From IMG/VR virus record IMGVR_UViG_3300024264_000172, positions 1-24,034 of that record: a stretch of DNA of 24,034 nucleotides. One strand, written 5' to 3'. Both the position numbers and the translations under genes were made by a program. Origin of the DNA: a virus. Of the stretch, positions 1 through 4,721 are shown piece by piece; within the stretch, counting starts at the first letter, position 1; the number at the start of each line of letters is the position of its first letter. Under the pieces are notes generated by a model. The model made no database searches. It was not told the DNA's origin and was given only the letters and a program-made list of their open reading frames with translations.

Positions 1-315
1 AGAAGTATGTTTACAGAAGCGATGGAGCAGGAAAAACAATGGGCAGAATACTTATTTAAAGATGGTTCAATGATTGGTTTGAATGCTCAATTACTAAGTG
101 ACTACGTAGAGTGGATAACTCATAAAAGACTAGTAGCTGCAGGAGTAAAGCCTGATTTTAGTGTTCCTAGAGCTAACCCTCTTCCTTGGACTCAAAAATG
201 GATAAGTGGGGCAGAAGTACAAGTAGCCCCTCAAGAAACTGAAATTTCTAGTTATGTTATCGGTGGCACAAAAAAAGATGTTAGTGATAAATCATTCGAA
301 GGATTTAGTTTATAA
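1..315 (+). CDS. nrdB: Ribonucleotide reductase class I beta subunit, C-terminal part (5' end outside window)
   Basis: This is the C-terminal ~104 residues of the class I RNR radical-bearing subunit, which with NrdA reduces ribonucleotides to deoxyribonucleotides in the cytoplasm. The reading frame is open from base 1, so the gene starts upstream; the ATG at 7 is internal. Visible family signatures are EQEKQWAEYLFKDGSMIGLN, then NPLPWTQKWISG and VQVAPQETEISSYVIGG. They align closely with the end of E. coli NrdB as I remember it, including the tyrosine of the SSY motif (Tyr356 in E. coli) that passes the radical to NrdA. The acidic/aromatic tail ending in FEGFSL is the usual NrdA-docking peptide. 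The di-iron ligands lie upstream and cannot be checked. The stop at 313-315 is one base before a tRNA gene. A phage NrdB beside thyX and a glutaredoxin-like gene fits dNTP supply during replication. Confidence 0.96.
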   Translation, partial: RSMFTEAMEQEKQWAEYLFKDGSMIGLNAQLLSDYVEWITHKRLVAAGVKPDFSVPRANPLPWTQKWISGAEVQVAPQETEISSYVIGGTKKDVSDKSFEGFSL

Positions 316-316
316 A

Positions 317-392
317 GCTCCTATAGCTCAGCTGGTAGAGCAATTGATTTGTAATCAATAGGTCCGCGGTTCGAGTCCGTGTGGGAGCACCA
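317..392 (+). tRNA. tRNA-Thr (anticodon UGU), CCA encoded
   Basis: A complete 76-nt cloverleaf can be folded by eye. The acceptor stem GCTCCTA/TGGGAGC has 7 pairs with one G-U. The D arm is GCTC/GAGC. The anticodon stem ATTGA/TCAAT encloses the loop TTTGTAA with anticodon TGT. The T arm is CGCGG/CCGTG around TTCGAGT. Discriminator A is at 389 and CCA is encoded at 390-392. It reads ACA (and, by wobble, other ACN) codons, which are frequent in this AT-rich genome. It starts one base after the nrdB stop and is followed by a terminator, so it is probably cotranscribed with nrdB. Confidence 0.96.
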
Positions 393-398
393 TTAATT

Positions 399-430
399 AT
401 AACCAGAGAGCAATCTCTGGTTATTTTATT
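399..430 (+). terminator. Rho-independent terminator after tRNA-Thr
   Basis: A perfect 11-bp stem (399-409 pairing with 414-424, core AACCAGAGA/TCTCTGGTT) closes on a GCAA tetraloop of the GNRA class and is followed by TTTTATTTTA. It lies just past the tRNA and should end the upstream nrdB-tRNA transcript. Confidence 0.88.
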
Positions 431-452
431 TTAGCATTTTGTACCTCTAAGC

Positions 453-469
453 TATGCAAACTGTGCATA
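453..469. promoter_or_regulatory. Inverted repeat TATGCA-N5-TGCATA, possible operator
   Basis: A perfect 6-bp inverted repeat with a 5-nt spacer lies between the terminator at 399-430 and the candidate promoter at 491-519. Its place about 20 bp upstream of the -35 box would suit an activator or repressor site. No T-run follows it, so it is not a terminator. A 6-bp palindrome in AT-rich DNA can arise by chance. Confidence 0.3.
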
Positions 470-490
470 CCGGGTTTGACATAATTATAG

Positions 491-519
491 TTGTTTTTTG
501 AGCCTTTTTATTATATACT
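491..519 (+). promoter_or_regulatory. Candidate sigma-70-type promoter for the small-gene cluster
   Basis: TTGTTT at 491-496 and TATACT at 514-519 are separated by 17 bp, in the 117-bp gap between a terminator and the first small gene (start 542). Transcription would begin near 526. A better -35 match, TTGACA at 476-481, has no -10 box at the right distance. Such boxes occur easily in AT-rich sequence, but a new promoter is expected after the preceding terminator. Confidence 0.45.
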
Positions 520-541
520 ATAAGTATAGAAGGAGAAAAAC

Positions 542-703
542 ATGAAACTTTTAAAAAGACTATTTAGTAAATTAAAACCAAAAACAGAGCAAGAAAGAAT
601 TAATGAGTACCTAGCTCAATCTACTGACCTAGTAGACCTAGAGAGAAGACAAAAGAAATTAATATACGGGAACATGAATCCTAACTTAAGAGGATGGGTA
701 TAA
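542..703 (+). CDS. DUF3563-like small protein (53 aa)
   Basis: The ATG at 542 follows GGAG at 532-535 at good spacing, and the frame ends at TAA 701-703. The 53-aa product begins MKLLKRLFSKLKPK and has the core YLAQSTDLVDLERRQKKL. That core resembles the (Y)LA-A-D--DLE-R---L pattern I associate with DUF3563, a short family of unknown function found in proteobacteria. The N-terminus is basic and amphipathic; there is no membrane segment. The gene overlaps the next start by one base (TAATG), so translation is probably coupled. The family call is from remembered pattern only. Confidence 0.72.
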   Translation: MKLLKRLFSKLKPKTEQERINEYLAQSTDLVDLERRQKKLIYGNMNPNLRGWV

Positions 704-936
704 TGACACAGCATATATTAATAGCACATAATTTCTCTACTAAAATAATTGAAAACTTAATAGATTCTTTACGAACTTTTGCACAGTATTATAAACAAAA
801 GCGCATAACTAAACAAACTATAAAAGAGCTATCTAGATTATCAGACTATGACTTAGAAGATATAGGTCTTACCCGAGGCGACATTTACCGTGTAGCTCGT
901 TCAGGCTCTAAAATTAAAAATAGGGGGTGGCTATAA
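703..936 (+). CDS. DUF1127 (YjiS-like) domain protein (77 aa)
   Basis: I chose the ATG at 703, whose A is the last base of the previous stop, over an in-frame ATG at 694. The 77-aa protein has a DUF1127 core at residues ~39-66: a leucine-rich helix ELSRLSDYDLEDIGLTRGDI, then RVAR. DUF1127 proteins are small, basic, Arg-rich proteins abundant in alpha- and gammaproteobacteria. Some take part in phosphate or carbon metabolism or bind RNA, and most are uncharacterised. The gene sits in the middle of the small-gene cluster and overlaps the next ORF by one base (TAATG at 934-938). It may be a host-derived regulator; its function here is unknown. Confidence 0.85.
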   Translation: MTQHILIAHNFSTKIIENLIDSLRTFAQYYKQKRITKQTIKELSRLSDYDLEDIGLTRGDIYRVARSGSKIKNRGWL

Positions 937-1118
937 TGACAGCTTTAGTAACAAACTATATCTTCTCACCCTTGTCGGGTTTGTGGTCTTCATTCGATCG
1001 GTTTACACAGACGATTGGATACTCCAGAGCGGCAGCGGAGCTCGCAAGAATGGGTTACCACGAGGAAGCCAAACGTTGTATATTGCAGATTCAAGAAATG
1101 CATAACAAAAGGAAATAA
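936..1118 (+). CDS. Small protein with helical ELARMGYHEEA segment (60 aa), GC-rich gene
   Basis: Start ATG 936-938 overlaps the DUF1127 stop, and a GGGGG run at 923-927 may act as ribosome binding site. The 60-aa product has an aromatic N-terminal half and a helix with RAAAELARMGYHEEAKRCIL. That resembles small DUF1127-neighbourhood proteins of alphaproteobacteria, but I cannot name a family. About 960-1080 is ~50-57% G+C by hand count, clearly above the AT-rich flanks, and it uses codons such as CGG, GCG, GAG and CTC that neighbours avoid. This looks like a recent acquisition from a higher-GC genome. The stop at 1116-1118 is one base before the next start. Confidence 0.72.
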   Translation: MTALVTNYIFSPLSGLWSSFDRFTQTIGYSRAAAELARMGYHEEAKRCILQIQEMHNKRK

Positions 1119-1119
1119 A

Positions 1120-1308
1120 ATGACTCCTAGAGAGCAAGCACAAATAGAAGCAGAGAAAACTTTTAACTTGTTTATTATGTGGAGTAAAAGAGTAACATTA
1201 TGGTCTATAGTATTTTTATTAATCGTAGTTGTGGGCTGCAACTCTGGTGTTCAAGATAAAGATACATATCCAGGCTATAATGGAGAGCAGTATGCTCCAA
1301 CGATATAA
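1120..1308 (+). CDS. Small single-pass membrane protein, cytochrome c oxidase subunit IV (aa3-type)-like
   Basis: The product is 62 aa. I chose the ATG at 1120 (after AAAGGAAATAAA) because a start at 1015 would lie wholly inside the previous gene. A short acidic/amphipathic N-terminus with EKTFNLFIMWSKRV leads into one transmembrane helix at residues ~26-40 (TLWSIVFLLIVVVGC), then a polar Tyr-rich tail. The pattern EKTF..F...S.RV plus one hydrophobic helix resembles the short alphaproteobacterial aa3-type cytochrome c oxidase subunit IV family. The resemblance is weak, and any small inner-membrane protein could look similar. The Cys at residue 40 is not in a proper lipobox at the N-terminus. 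It overlaps the next gene by 17 bases. Confidence 0.65.
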   Translation: MTPREQAQIEAEKTFNLFIMWSKRVTLWSIVFLLIVVVGCNSGVQDKDTYPGYNGEQYAPTI

Positions 1309-1465
1309 AAGAATTGTTGACTGGTATTATCACTTAAGACATCAAGGTTGGTGTCTTGGTGTAACGGATATAGGCCCTTGGTATAGTCGTTACAGTAAGT
1401 TTAATTGTATTATATGGGCTTGGCATAACTCAAGTACTCATACTCCTGATGGTAAATACTTGTAG
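1292..1465 (+). CDS. Hypothetical Trp/Tyr-rich small protein (57 aa)
   Basis: I placed the start at ATG 1292 because GGAG at 1282-1285 lies six bases upstream; an in-frame ATG at 1280 lacks such a site. The 57-aa protein is rich in Trp, Tyr and His (for example VDWYYHLRHQGWCLGVTD and IIWAWHNSS). It has two cysteines and no evident signal peptide or membrane helix. I recognise no family. It is the last gene of the small-gene cluster, overlapping its upstream neighbour by 17 bases, and a strong terminator follows at once. This supports its being a real translated gene of that transcript. Confidence 0.6.
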   Translation: MLQRYKRIVDWYYHLRHQGWCLGVTDIGPWYSRYSKFNCIIWAWHNSSTHTPDGKYL

Positions 1466-1474
1466 TATAAAAGT

Positions 1475-1503
1475 AAAAAGAGTCCAATAAGGGCTCTTTT
1501 TTT
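1475..1503 (+). terminator. Rho-independent terminator after the small-gene cluster
   Basis: An 11-bp stem pairs AAAAAGAGTCC (1475-1485) with GGGCTCTTTTT (1491-1501), with one T-G pair, a 5-nt loop and a T-tract reaching 1503. It lies 10 bases after the stop at 1465 and separates the small-gene cluster from the nuclease genes. Confidence 0.85.
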
Positions 1504-1559
1504 ATATTATATTAGACTTATGGTTCTTTTTTATATTAGTATTGTGTAAAGGAGATATT

Positions 1560-2006
1560 ATGAGTAGTAAAAGTAAAACTAAAGGAAGAAGTTTTGAGTA
1601 CGTAGTTAGAGATCTTTTTTCTAAACATTTTAATAATAAGTTTGAAAGGGTGCCCTTATCAGGCGCATTAGAGTATCTCAAAGGAGACGTATATTGTCCT
1701 TGGCTTCCAAATTTTACATATTGTATAGAGGCTAAACATCACAAAGAAATAAATTGGAATAATTTATTAACAGCTAAAAAATCTGCTTTACTATTAGACT
1801 TTTGGAAACAAACTATAAGAGAAGCAGATACTATGAAAAAAGAACCACTATTAATATATAAGTGGGATAGAGGTAAAGTATACTGTTGCTGGGCCAATGA
1901 AGTTGAGGTGCCTAATCAAATAACTGTTAGAGTAGATGACTTATACTTTAAAATGGGTTTATTTGATGAGTGGGTGTTAGAGGCTGTAAAATTAGAACCT
2001 ACTTAA
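1560..2006 (+). CDS. PD-(D/E)XK family nuclease, Holliday-junction-resolvase-like
   Basis: The product is 148 aa. The ATG at 1560 follows AAGGAG at 1549-1554; a TTG at 1542 upstream of that site is unlikely. The arrangement fits a minimal PD-(D/E)XK fold: Glu13 in the first helix (KGRSFEYVVRDLF), Gly42-Asp43 after a Pro-Leu-Ser-Gly strand, then Glu57-Ala-Lys59 in YCIEAKHH. The spacing E-x29-D-x13-ExK resembles small phage and archaeal resolvase-like nucleases. The reaction is expected to be Mg-dependent cleavage of branched or double-stranded DNA in replication or recombination intermediates. It lies directly upstream of the 5'-3' exonuclease, which supports a DNA-processing role. Substrate specificity cannot be told from sequence; a host-DNA-degrading enzyme is an alternative. 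Confidence 0.82.
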   Translation: MSSKSKTKGRSFEYVVRDLFSKHFNNKFERVPLSGALEYLKGDVYCPWLPNFTYCIEAKHHKEINWNNLLTAKKSALLLDFWKQTIREADTMKKEPLLIYKWDRGKVYCCWANEVEVPNQITVRVDDLYFKMGLFDEWVLEAVKLEPT

Positions 2007-2018
2007 GTTAGATTTAAC

Positions 2019-2047
2019 TTGCTTAGTGATTAAATATATTATATTAT
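2019..2047 (+). promoter_or_regulatory. Candidate promoter upstream of the exonuclease gene
   Basis: TTGCTT at 2019-2024 and TATTAT at 2042-2047 are 17 bp apart in the 66-bp gap before the exonuclease start at 2073. Transcription would start near 2054, just ahead of GGAG at 2061-2064. The local sequence is extremely AT-rich, so this is only a plausible site. Confidence 0.35.
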
Positions 2048-2072
2048 AAAGTATAAATATGGAGAAAATTTA

Positions 2073-2924
2073 ATGAGTGCAAGTTGGAATGATCTAGCCG
2101 AGCTAGAACAAGATAAATATGAAGAAAACAACCTTCTTTTGATTGATGCGAATAATGTAGCTTTCAGATACTTACATAGACCTAACTTTGATGATTACTC
2201 TCAAGAGTACATTAAAACTATTAGTAGTCTAGGAAAAAGCTATTCTGCGAAACGAATAGTTTGTTGCTTTGATGTAGGCGCTTCTTCTTATAGAAAAGCT
2301 ATTTATCCTGGGTATAAACAAAATAGAAAAGTAGAGAGAACAGAAGAAGAAAAAATTAGATTCACAGGTTTTTTCAACTGTTTAAAAGATACCACAGAGT
2401 TATTACCTTTTGAACATTACAAGTTTAAAGGTATTGAAGCTGATGATCTAATAACTTACCTAGCAAATAATCTAAAAGAACAGTATGACAATGTATGGAT
2501 TGTATCTAGCGATAGAGACTTATATCAACTACTAGATCATAATGTTAATATATTCAATCTATTCTCTAGAAAAGAGATAACTCTAGACTCTTTACACGAA
2601 GATTGGCAGTTTACTCCTCAAGAGTTTTTATTCTCTAGAATTATTGAAGGAGATAAAAGTGATGGCATTATGGGTATTGATGGTATAGGTAAAAAACGTA
2701 GTCAATCTTTAGTAAAAGAATACAAAAGTTTAGATAATCTGATTAACAATCTACCTATAGCAGGTAAGGCTAAATACATACAAAATTTAAATAGTGGTAA
2801 AGAAATACTATTACTTAATAAACAACTAATGGATCTAAATACTTATTTAGAAGAAGCTATTAATATGTCAGAAAATCCTGAAGTTATAAAAACAATTATG
2901 GGTGAAGCCCTAACAAAGGTATAA
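2073..2924 (+). CDS. 5'-3' exonuclease / flap endonuclease (T4 RNase H, FEN family)
   Basis: The 283-aa length is typical of phage FEN-family nucleases, which remove RNA primers and 5' flaps or degrade DNA 5'-3'. Metal-binding residues are visible in order: Asp25 (LLLIDANN), Asp67 (RIVCCFD), Glu122/Asp124/Asp125 (GIEADDL), Asp147/Asp149 (SSDRD), Asp194/Asp197 (GDKSDGI). The arch-region basics RK and YPGYKQNRK lie at ~74-86. A helix-three-turn-helix follows at ~201-212 (GIDGIGKKRS). All catalytic carboxylates expected for the family appear present. The start has GGAG eight bases upstream. The gene is followed after two bases by thyX, so the two are one transcription unit. Confidence 0.95.
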   Translation: MSASWNDLAELEQDKYEENNLLLIDANNVAFRYLHRPNFDDYSQEYIKTISSLGKSYSAKRIVCCFDVGASSYRKAIYPGYKQNRKVERTEEEKIRFTGFFNCLKDTTELLPFEHYKFKGIEADDLITYLANNLKEQYDNVWIVSSDRDLYQLLDHNVNIFNLFSRKEITLDSLHEDWQFTPQEFLFSRIIEGDKSDGIMGIDGIGKKRSQSLVKEYKSLDNLINNLPIAGKAKYIQNLNSGKEILLLNKQLMDLNTYLEEAINMSENPEVIKTIMGEALTKV

Positions 2925-2926
2925 TA

Positions 2927-3592
2927 ATGAAAGTAAAATTAGTAAGCTATAGTAAAGCTACAGAAGTATTTGAAGAAGAAGGGTTAACTGACTTACAAGA
3001 GCTAATTGCTTTTTGTGCAAAAGTATCAAACCCTGCGGCACAGATAAACACAGAAACAAGTGAAAGACTTATTAAGTATTTAATTAAACATCAACATTGG
3101 TCGCCTTTAGAGATGGCAAATGTAGTAATGGAGATCGAAACTACTAGAGATATTGCTCATCAAATAGTTAGGCACAGGTCTTTTGCTTTTCAAGAGTTTT
3201 CTCAGAGGTACGCAAATCCTTCAGAAATGGGAGATGTTTTTGTTCCTAGAAAAGCTAGACTACAGGATACTAAAAATAGACAGAATAGCGTTATCACTGA
3301 TGATGTAAACTTACACACAGTATGGGAACAACATCAGCGTAATGTTTGGCACTCTGCTATTACAGCTTATGAGTGGGCTATAGATAATGGTATAGCAAAA
3401 GAACAAGCACGAGCGGTACTACCAGAGGGTAATACTAAAACTAAGCTATATATGAATGGGTCTATACGTAGCTGGGTACACTATATTGAGCTAAGAAGTG
3501 CTAACGGCACACAAAAAGAACACATGGATATAGCACATGCATGCGCTGATGTTATTGCATCTATATTCCCTATAGTAAATAAATTAACATAA
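2927..3592 (+). CDS. thyX: Flavin-dependent thymidylate synthase
   Basis: ThyX converts dUMP to dTMP using methylenetetrahydrofolate, FAD and NADPH, without making dihydrofolate. The protein is 221 aa, normal for the family. The ThyX signature RHR-x7-S is intact: RHRSFAFQEFSQRYA at residues 82-96, with Arg82, His83, Arg84, Ser92 and Arg94. Upstream HWSPLEMANV (~57-66) corresponds to the usual H-x-SP-x-E substrate segment, with Met where many homologues have His. The C-terminal ELRSANGTQKEHMDIA contains the late Arg/Gln/Glu motif. The start is two bases past the exonuclease stop. With NrdB it gives the phage its own thymidylate route, useful for AT-rich DNA. Confidence 0.97.
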   Translation: MKVKLVSYSKATEVFEEEGLTDLQELIAFCAKVSNPAAQINTETSERLIKYLIKHQHWSPLEMANVVMEIETTRDIAHQIVRHRSFAFQEFSQRYANPSEMGDVFVPRKARLQDTKNRQNSVITDDVNLHTVWEQHQRNVWHSAITAYEWAIDNGIAKEQARAVLPEGNTKTKLYMNGSIRSWVHYIELRSANGTQKEHMDIAHACADVIASIFPIVNKLT

Positions 3593-3604
3593 GGAGAAAA
3601 TATT

Positions 3605-3892
3605 ATGGCATTAACACCTCTTCAAGATCGGGTGCTTGTTAGACGAACAGAAACAGAAGAAACTACTTCAGGAGGTATTATAATTCCTGAAAGTGCTAAA
3701 GAAAAACCTGCAGAAGGTATAGTAGTAGCTTGTGGTAAAGGAATAAGAAAAGATAATGGGGAATTAGTACCCTTATCTGTATCTACGGGAGATACTATTT
3801 TGTTTGGTAAGTGGTCAGGCACAGAAGTAACTATTGATGGAGAAGATCTTCTAATAGTAAAAGAGTCTGATATTCTAGGTATATTACATTAA
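3605..3892 (+). CDS. groES: GroES-like co-chaperonin
   Basis: This is a full-length 95-aa GroES. The first strand [10 protein letters not shown] (~5-14) is followed by the mobile loop at ~16-33 with the GroEL-binding tripeptide Ile25-Ile26-Ile27 in [17 protein letters not shown]. The roof hairpin lies around residues 44-60 and the second barrel half has [32 protein letters not shown] good GGAGAAAATATT ribosome binding site precedes ATG 3605. No GroEL is present in the window, so the protein presumably caps the host chaperonin, as T4 Gp31 does, to help fold phage proteins such as the major capsid protein. The sequence is far closer to bacterial GroES than to Gp31, which suggests capture from a host. 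Confidence 0.97.
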   Translation: MALTPLQDRVLVRRTETEETTSGGIIIPESAKEKPAEGIVVACGKGIRKDNGELVPLSVSTGDTILFGKWSGTEVTIDGEDLLIVKESDILGILH

Positions 3893-3903
3893 AGGAGTTA
3901 ATT

Positions 3904-4287
3904 ATGACAGAAAAATCTACTACAGCTAAAGCTACTAATAAACCTAACCCCGTTAAGAAGCCTATACCTGTAAAAAAAGAAGAGGCTATCCCGTCTCCGC
4001 CTAAGCCAGCAAGCTGGCTGAAAGATAACTCAAAAAAAGTAGTTTGGAGTATGGTATCTATACCTAACTGTGATTGGTCACAAAAAGCACTACAATTGCT
4101 AAAAGAACATGGAGAAGAGCATATACACCATCAAACTCATAGTGAGTCTACTGCTCAAGAAGCTATATCAAAAGGGTTGAATTATTCTCCTTGTATTTAT
4201 ATGAATGGAAAACTATTAGGAAGTTATAAAGAGTTAGAAGGTTATTACTCACGAAACTATTTCTCAATGATACGAGAAGCAGTATAA
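3904..4287 (+). CDS. Glutaredoxin-like protein with CxxS active site
   Basis: The product is 127 aa; AAAGGAG precedes ATG 3904. Residues 1-37 are a Lys/Pro/Thr-rich, probably disordered extension. Residues ~44-115 fit a glutaredoxin thioredoxin fold: strand VVWSMVSIPNC, active site C56-D57-W58-S59 followed by a helix, cis-Pro at 96 in YSPCIYMNGK, and the glutathione-site GSYKEL at ~106-111. The second active-site cysteine is replaced by Ser, as in monothiol glutaredoxins. An extra Cys97 directly follows the cis-Pro. Dithiol glutaredoxins reduce RNR, so the partner here could be the NrdA/NrdB pair. With CxxS, glutathione-dependent deglutathionylation is likelier. Last gene of the plus-strand block, ending at a terminator. 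Confidence 0.85.
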   Translation: MTEKSTTAKATNKPNPVKKPIPVKKEEAIPSPPKPASWLKDNSKKVVWSMVSIPNCDWSQKALQLLKEHGEEHIHHQTHSESTAQEAISKGLNYSPCIYMNGKLLGSYKELEGYYSRNYFSMIREAV

Positions 4288-4316
4288 AAAAAAAGAGGGC
4301 TTATGCCCTCTTTTTA
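4286..4316. terminator. Bidirectional terminator between convergent gene blocks
   Basis: GAGGGC (4295-4300) and GCCCTC (4305-4310) pair around a TTAT loop and are extended by A-tract/T-tract pairing (4290-4294 with 4311-4315). A-runs on the left and T-runs on the right give each strand a U-tract after the hairpin. It lies between the last plus gene (stop 4285-4287) and the last minus frame (stop 4319-4321), so it can stop both convergent transcripts. Confidence 0.9.
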
Positions 4317-4318
4317 GT

Positions 4319-4441
4319 TTAATATAATAAAAATGATAGAAAAGGAAAAATACTTTCAACAAAGTCTTGTATTTTAAGCACATACTTTGAGTAGGTTATA
4401 TCTAACCAAGAAGTATCTAACCATACAATAAAAATTACCAT
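4319..4441 (-). CDS. Possible tiny membrane peptide (40 aa from ATG; frame may begin upstream)
   Basis: On the minus strand an ATG at 4441 opens a 40-codon frame with one strongly hydrophobic stretch (MVIFIVWL) and a second near the end (IFPFLSFLLY), joined by WLDTSWLDITYSKYVL. The frame is open upstream to 4483 and reads KKVNITVADLVLF before the ATG. That longer form would need a TTG (4447), ATT or ATA start. The ATA at 4483-4481 overlaps the stop of the preceding gene. No convincing ribosome binding site is seen for any of these. Codon choice (TTA, GTA, AAA) is like the neighbours and the frame fills the space up to the terminator. I cannot assign a function; the end of the lysis block makes a small membrane accessory protein possible. 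Confidence 0.4.
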   Translation of the reverse strand: MVIFIVWLDTSWLDITYSKYVLKIQDFVESIFPFLSFLLY

Positions 4442-4479
4442 AAACAATACTAAGTCTGCTACAGTAATATTTACTTTTT

Positions 4480-4707
4480 TTATTTACTTTTTCCCGATCC
4501 GGTATATAGGCCAAACCATGCAGCCCCCGCACCTACTACTATACTTACTAAACCTGATTGCTCCATAGTAGGATCTTCTATTCCCATGTACCATACAACC
4601 ACTTTATATAATAAGTAAATATAAGTAGTAATAAATAGTCTAGGAAATATTCTCCAAGAATCTACAGCAGTAGCCATATCTATCCATTTTTGATATTTAT
4701 TTTCCAA
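4480..4707 (-). CDS. Holin-like small membrane protein (75 aa, TTG start)
   Basis: The start is TTG at 4707-4705, set by a strong AAGGAG seven bases upstream; no ATG fits that site. The 75-aa product has an amphipathic N-terminus, a first membrane helix at ~27-43 (FITTYIYLLYKVVVWYM), the polar turn GIEDPTMEQ, a second helix at ~52-68 (GLVSIVVGAGAAWFGLY) and the basic tail TGSGKSK. Two helices, small size and a charged C-terminus fit class II holins, as does the position after the spanin genes. No endolysin is in the window to confirm a lysis cassette. Similar turn-plus-GAGAAWFGLYTGSG ends occur in membrane proteins of many phages, usually annotated hypothetical. Confidence 0.72.
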   Translation of the reverse strand: MENKYQKWIDMATAVDSWRIFPRLFITTYIYLLYKVVVWYMGIEDPTMEQSGLVSIVVGAGAAWFGLYTGSGKSK

Positions 4708-4721
4708 TTGTTATCTCCTTT

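Noticed and set aside
990-1241. 83-aa minus-strand ORF with a Cys-rich, hydrophobic sequence.
   Set aside because: It is antisense to two well-supported small genes in a tightly packed plus-strand cluster and has no ribosome binding site of note.
1510-1542. Promoter upstream of the PD-(D/E)XK nuclease gene.
   Set aside because: TTAGAC and TATATT are only 14 bp apart, and no other pair has acceptable spacing. A promoter is likely here after the terminator but I could not place it.
2052-2059. TATAAATA, the T4 late-promoter consensus, upstream of the exonuclease gene.
   Set aside because: It would place the transcript start at or past the ribosome binding site, and such strings are frequent in this AT-rich spacer.
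3005-3226. Possible inactive ThyX, because Ala87 replaces a Ser found in many RHRxxS motifs.
   Set aside because: The family's key pattern is RHR-x7-S, and Ser92 is present, as are Arg82, Arg84 and Arg94. The Ala is a normal variable position.
3622-3822. 66-aa minus-strand ORF opposite the GroES gene.
   Set aside because: A shadow of the conserved GroES frame; no ribosome binding site or recognisable domain.
4480-4500. Slippery heptamer G GGA AAA (minus strand) near the end of the 75-aa holin-like gene, as in lambda gpG/gpGT frameshifting.
   Set aside because: After a -1 slip the ribosome reads AAG and then hits TAA at once, so no extended product results.
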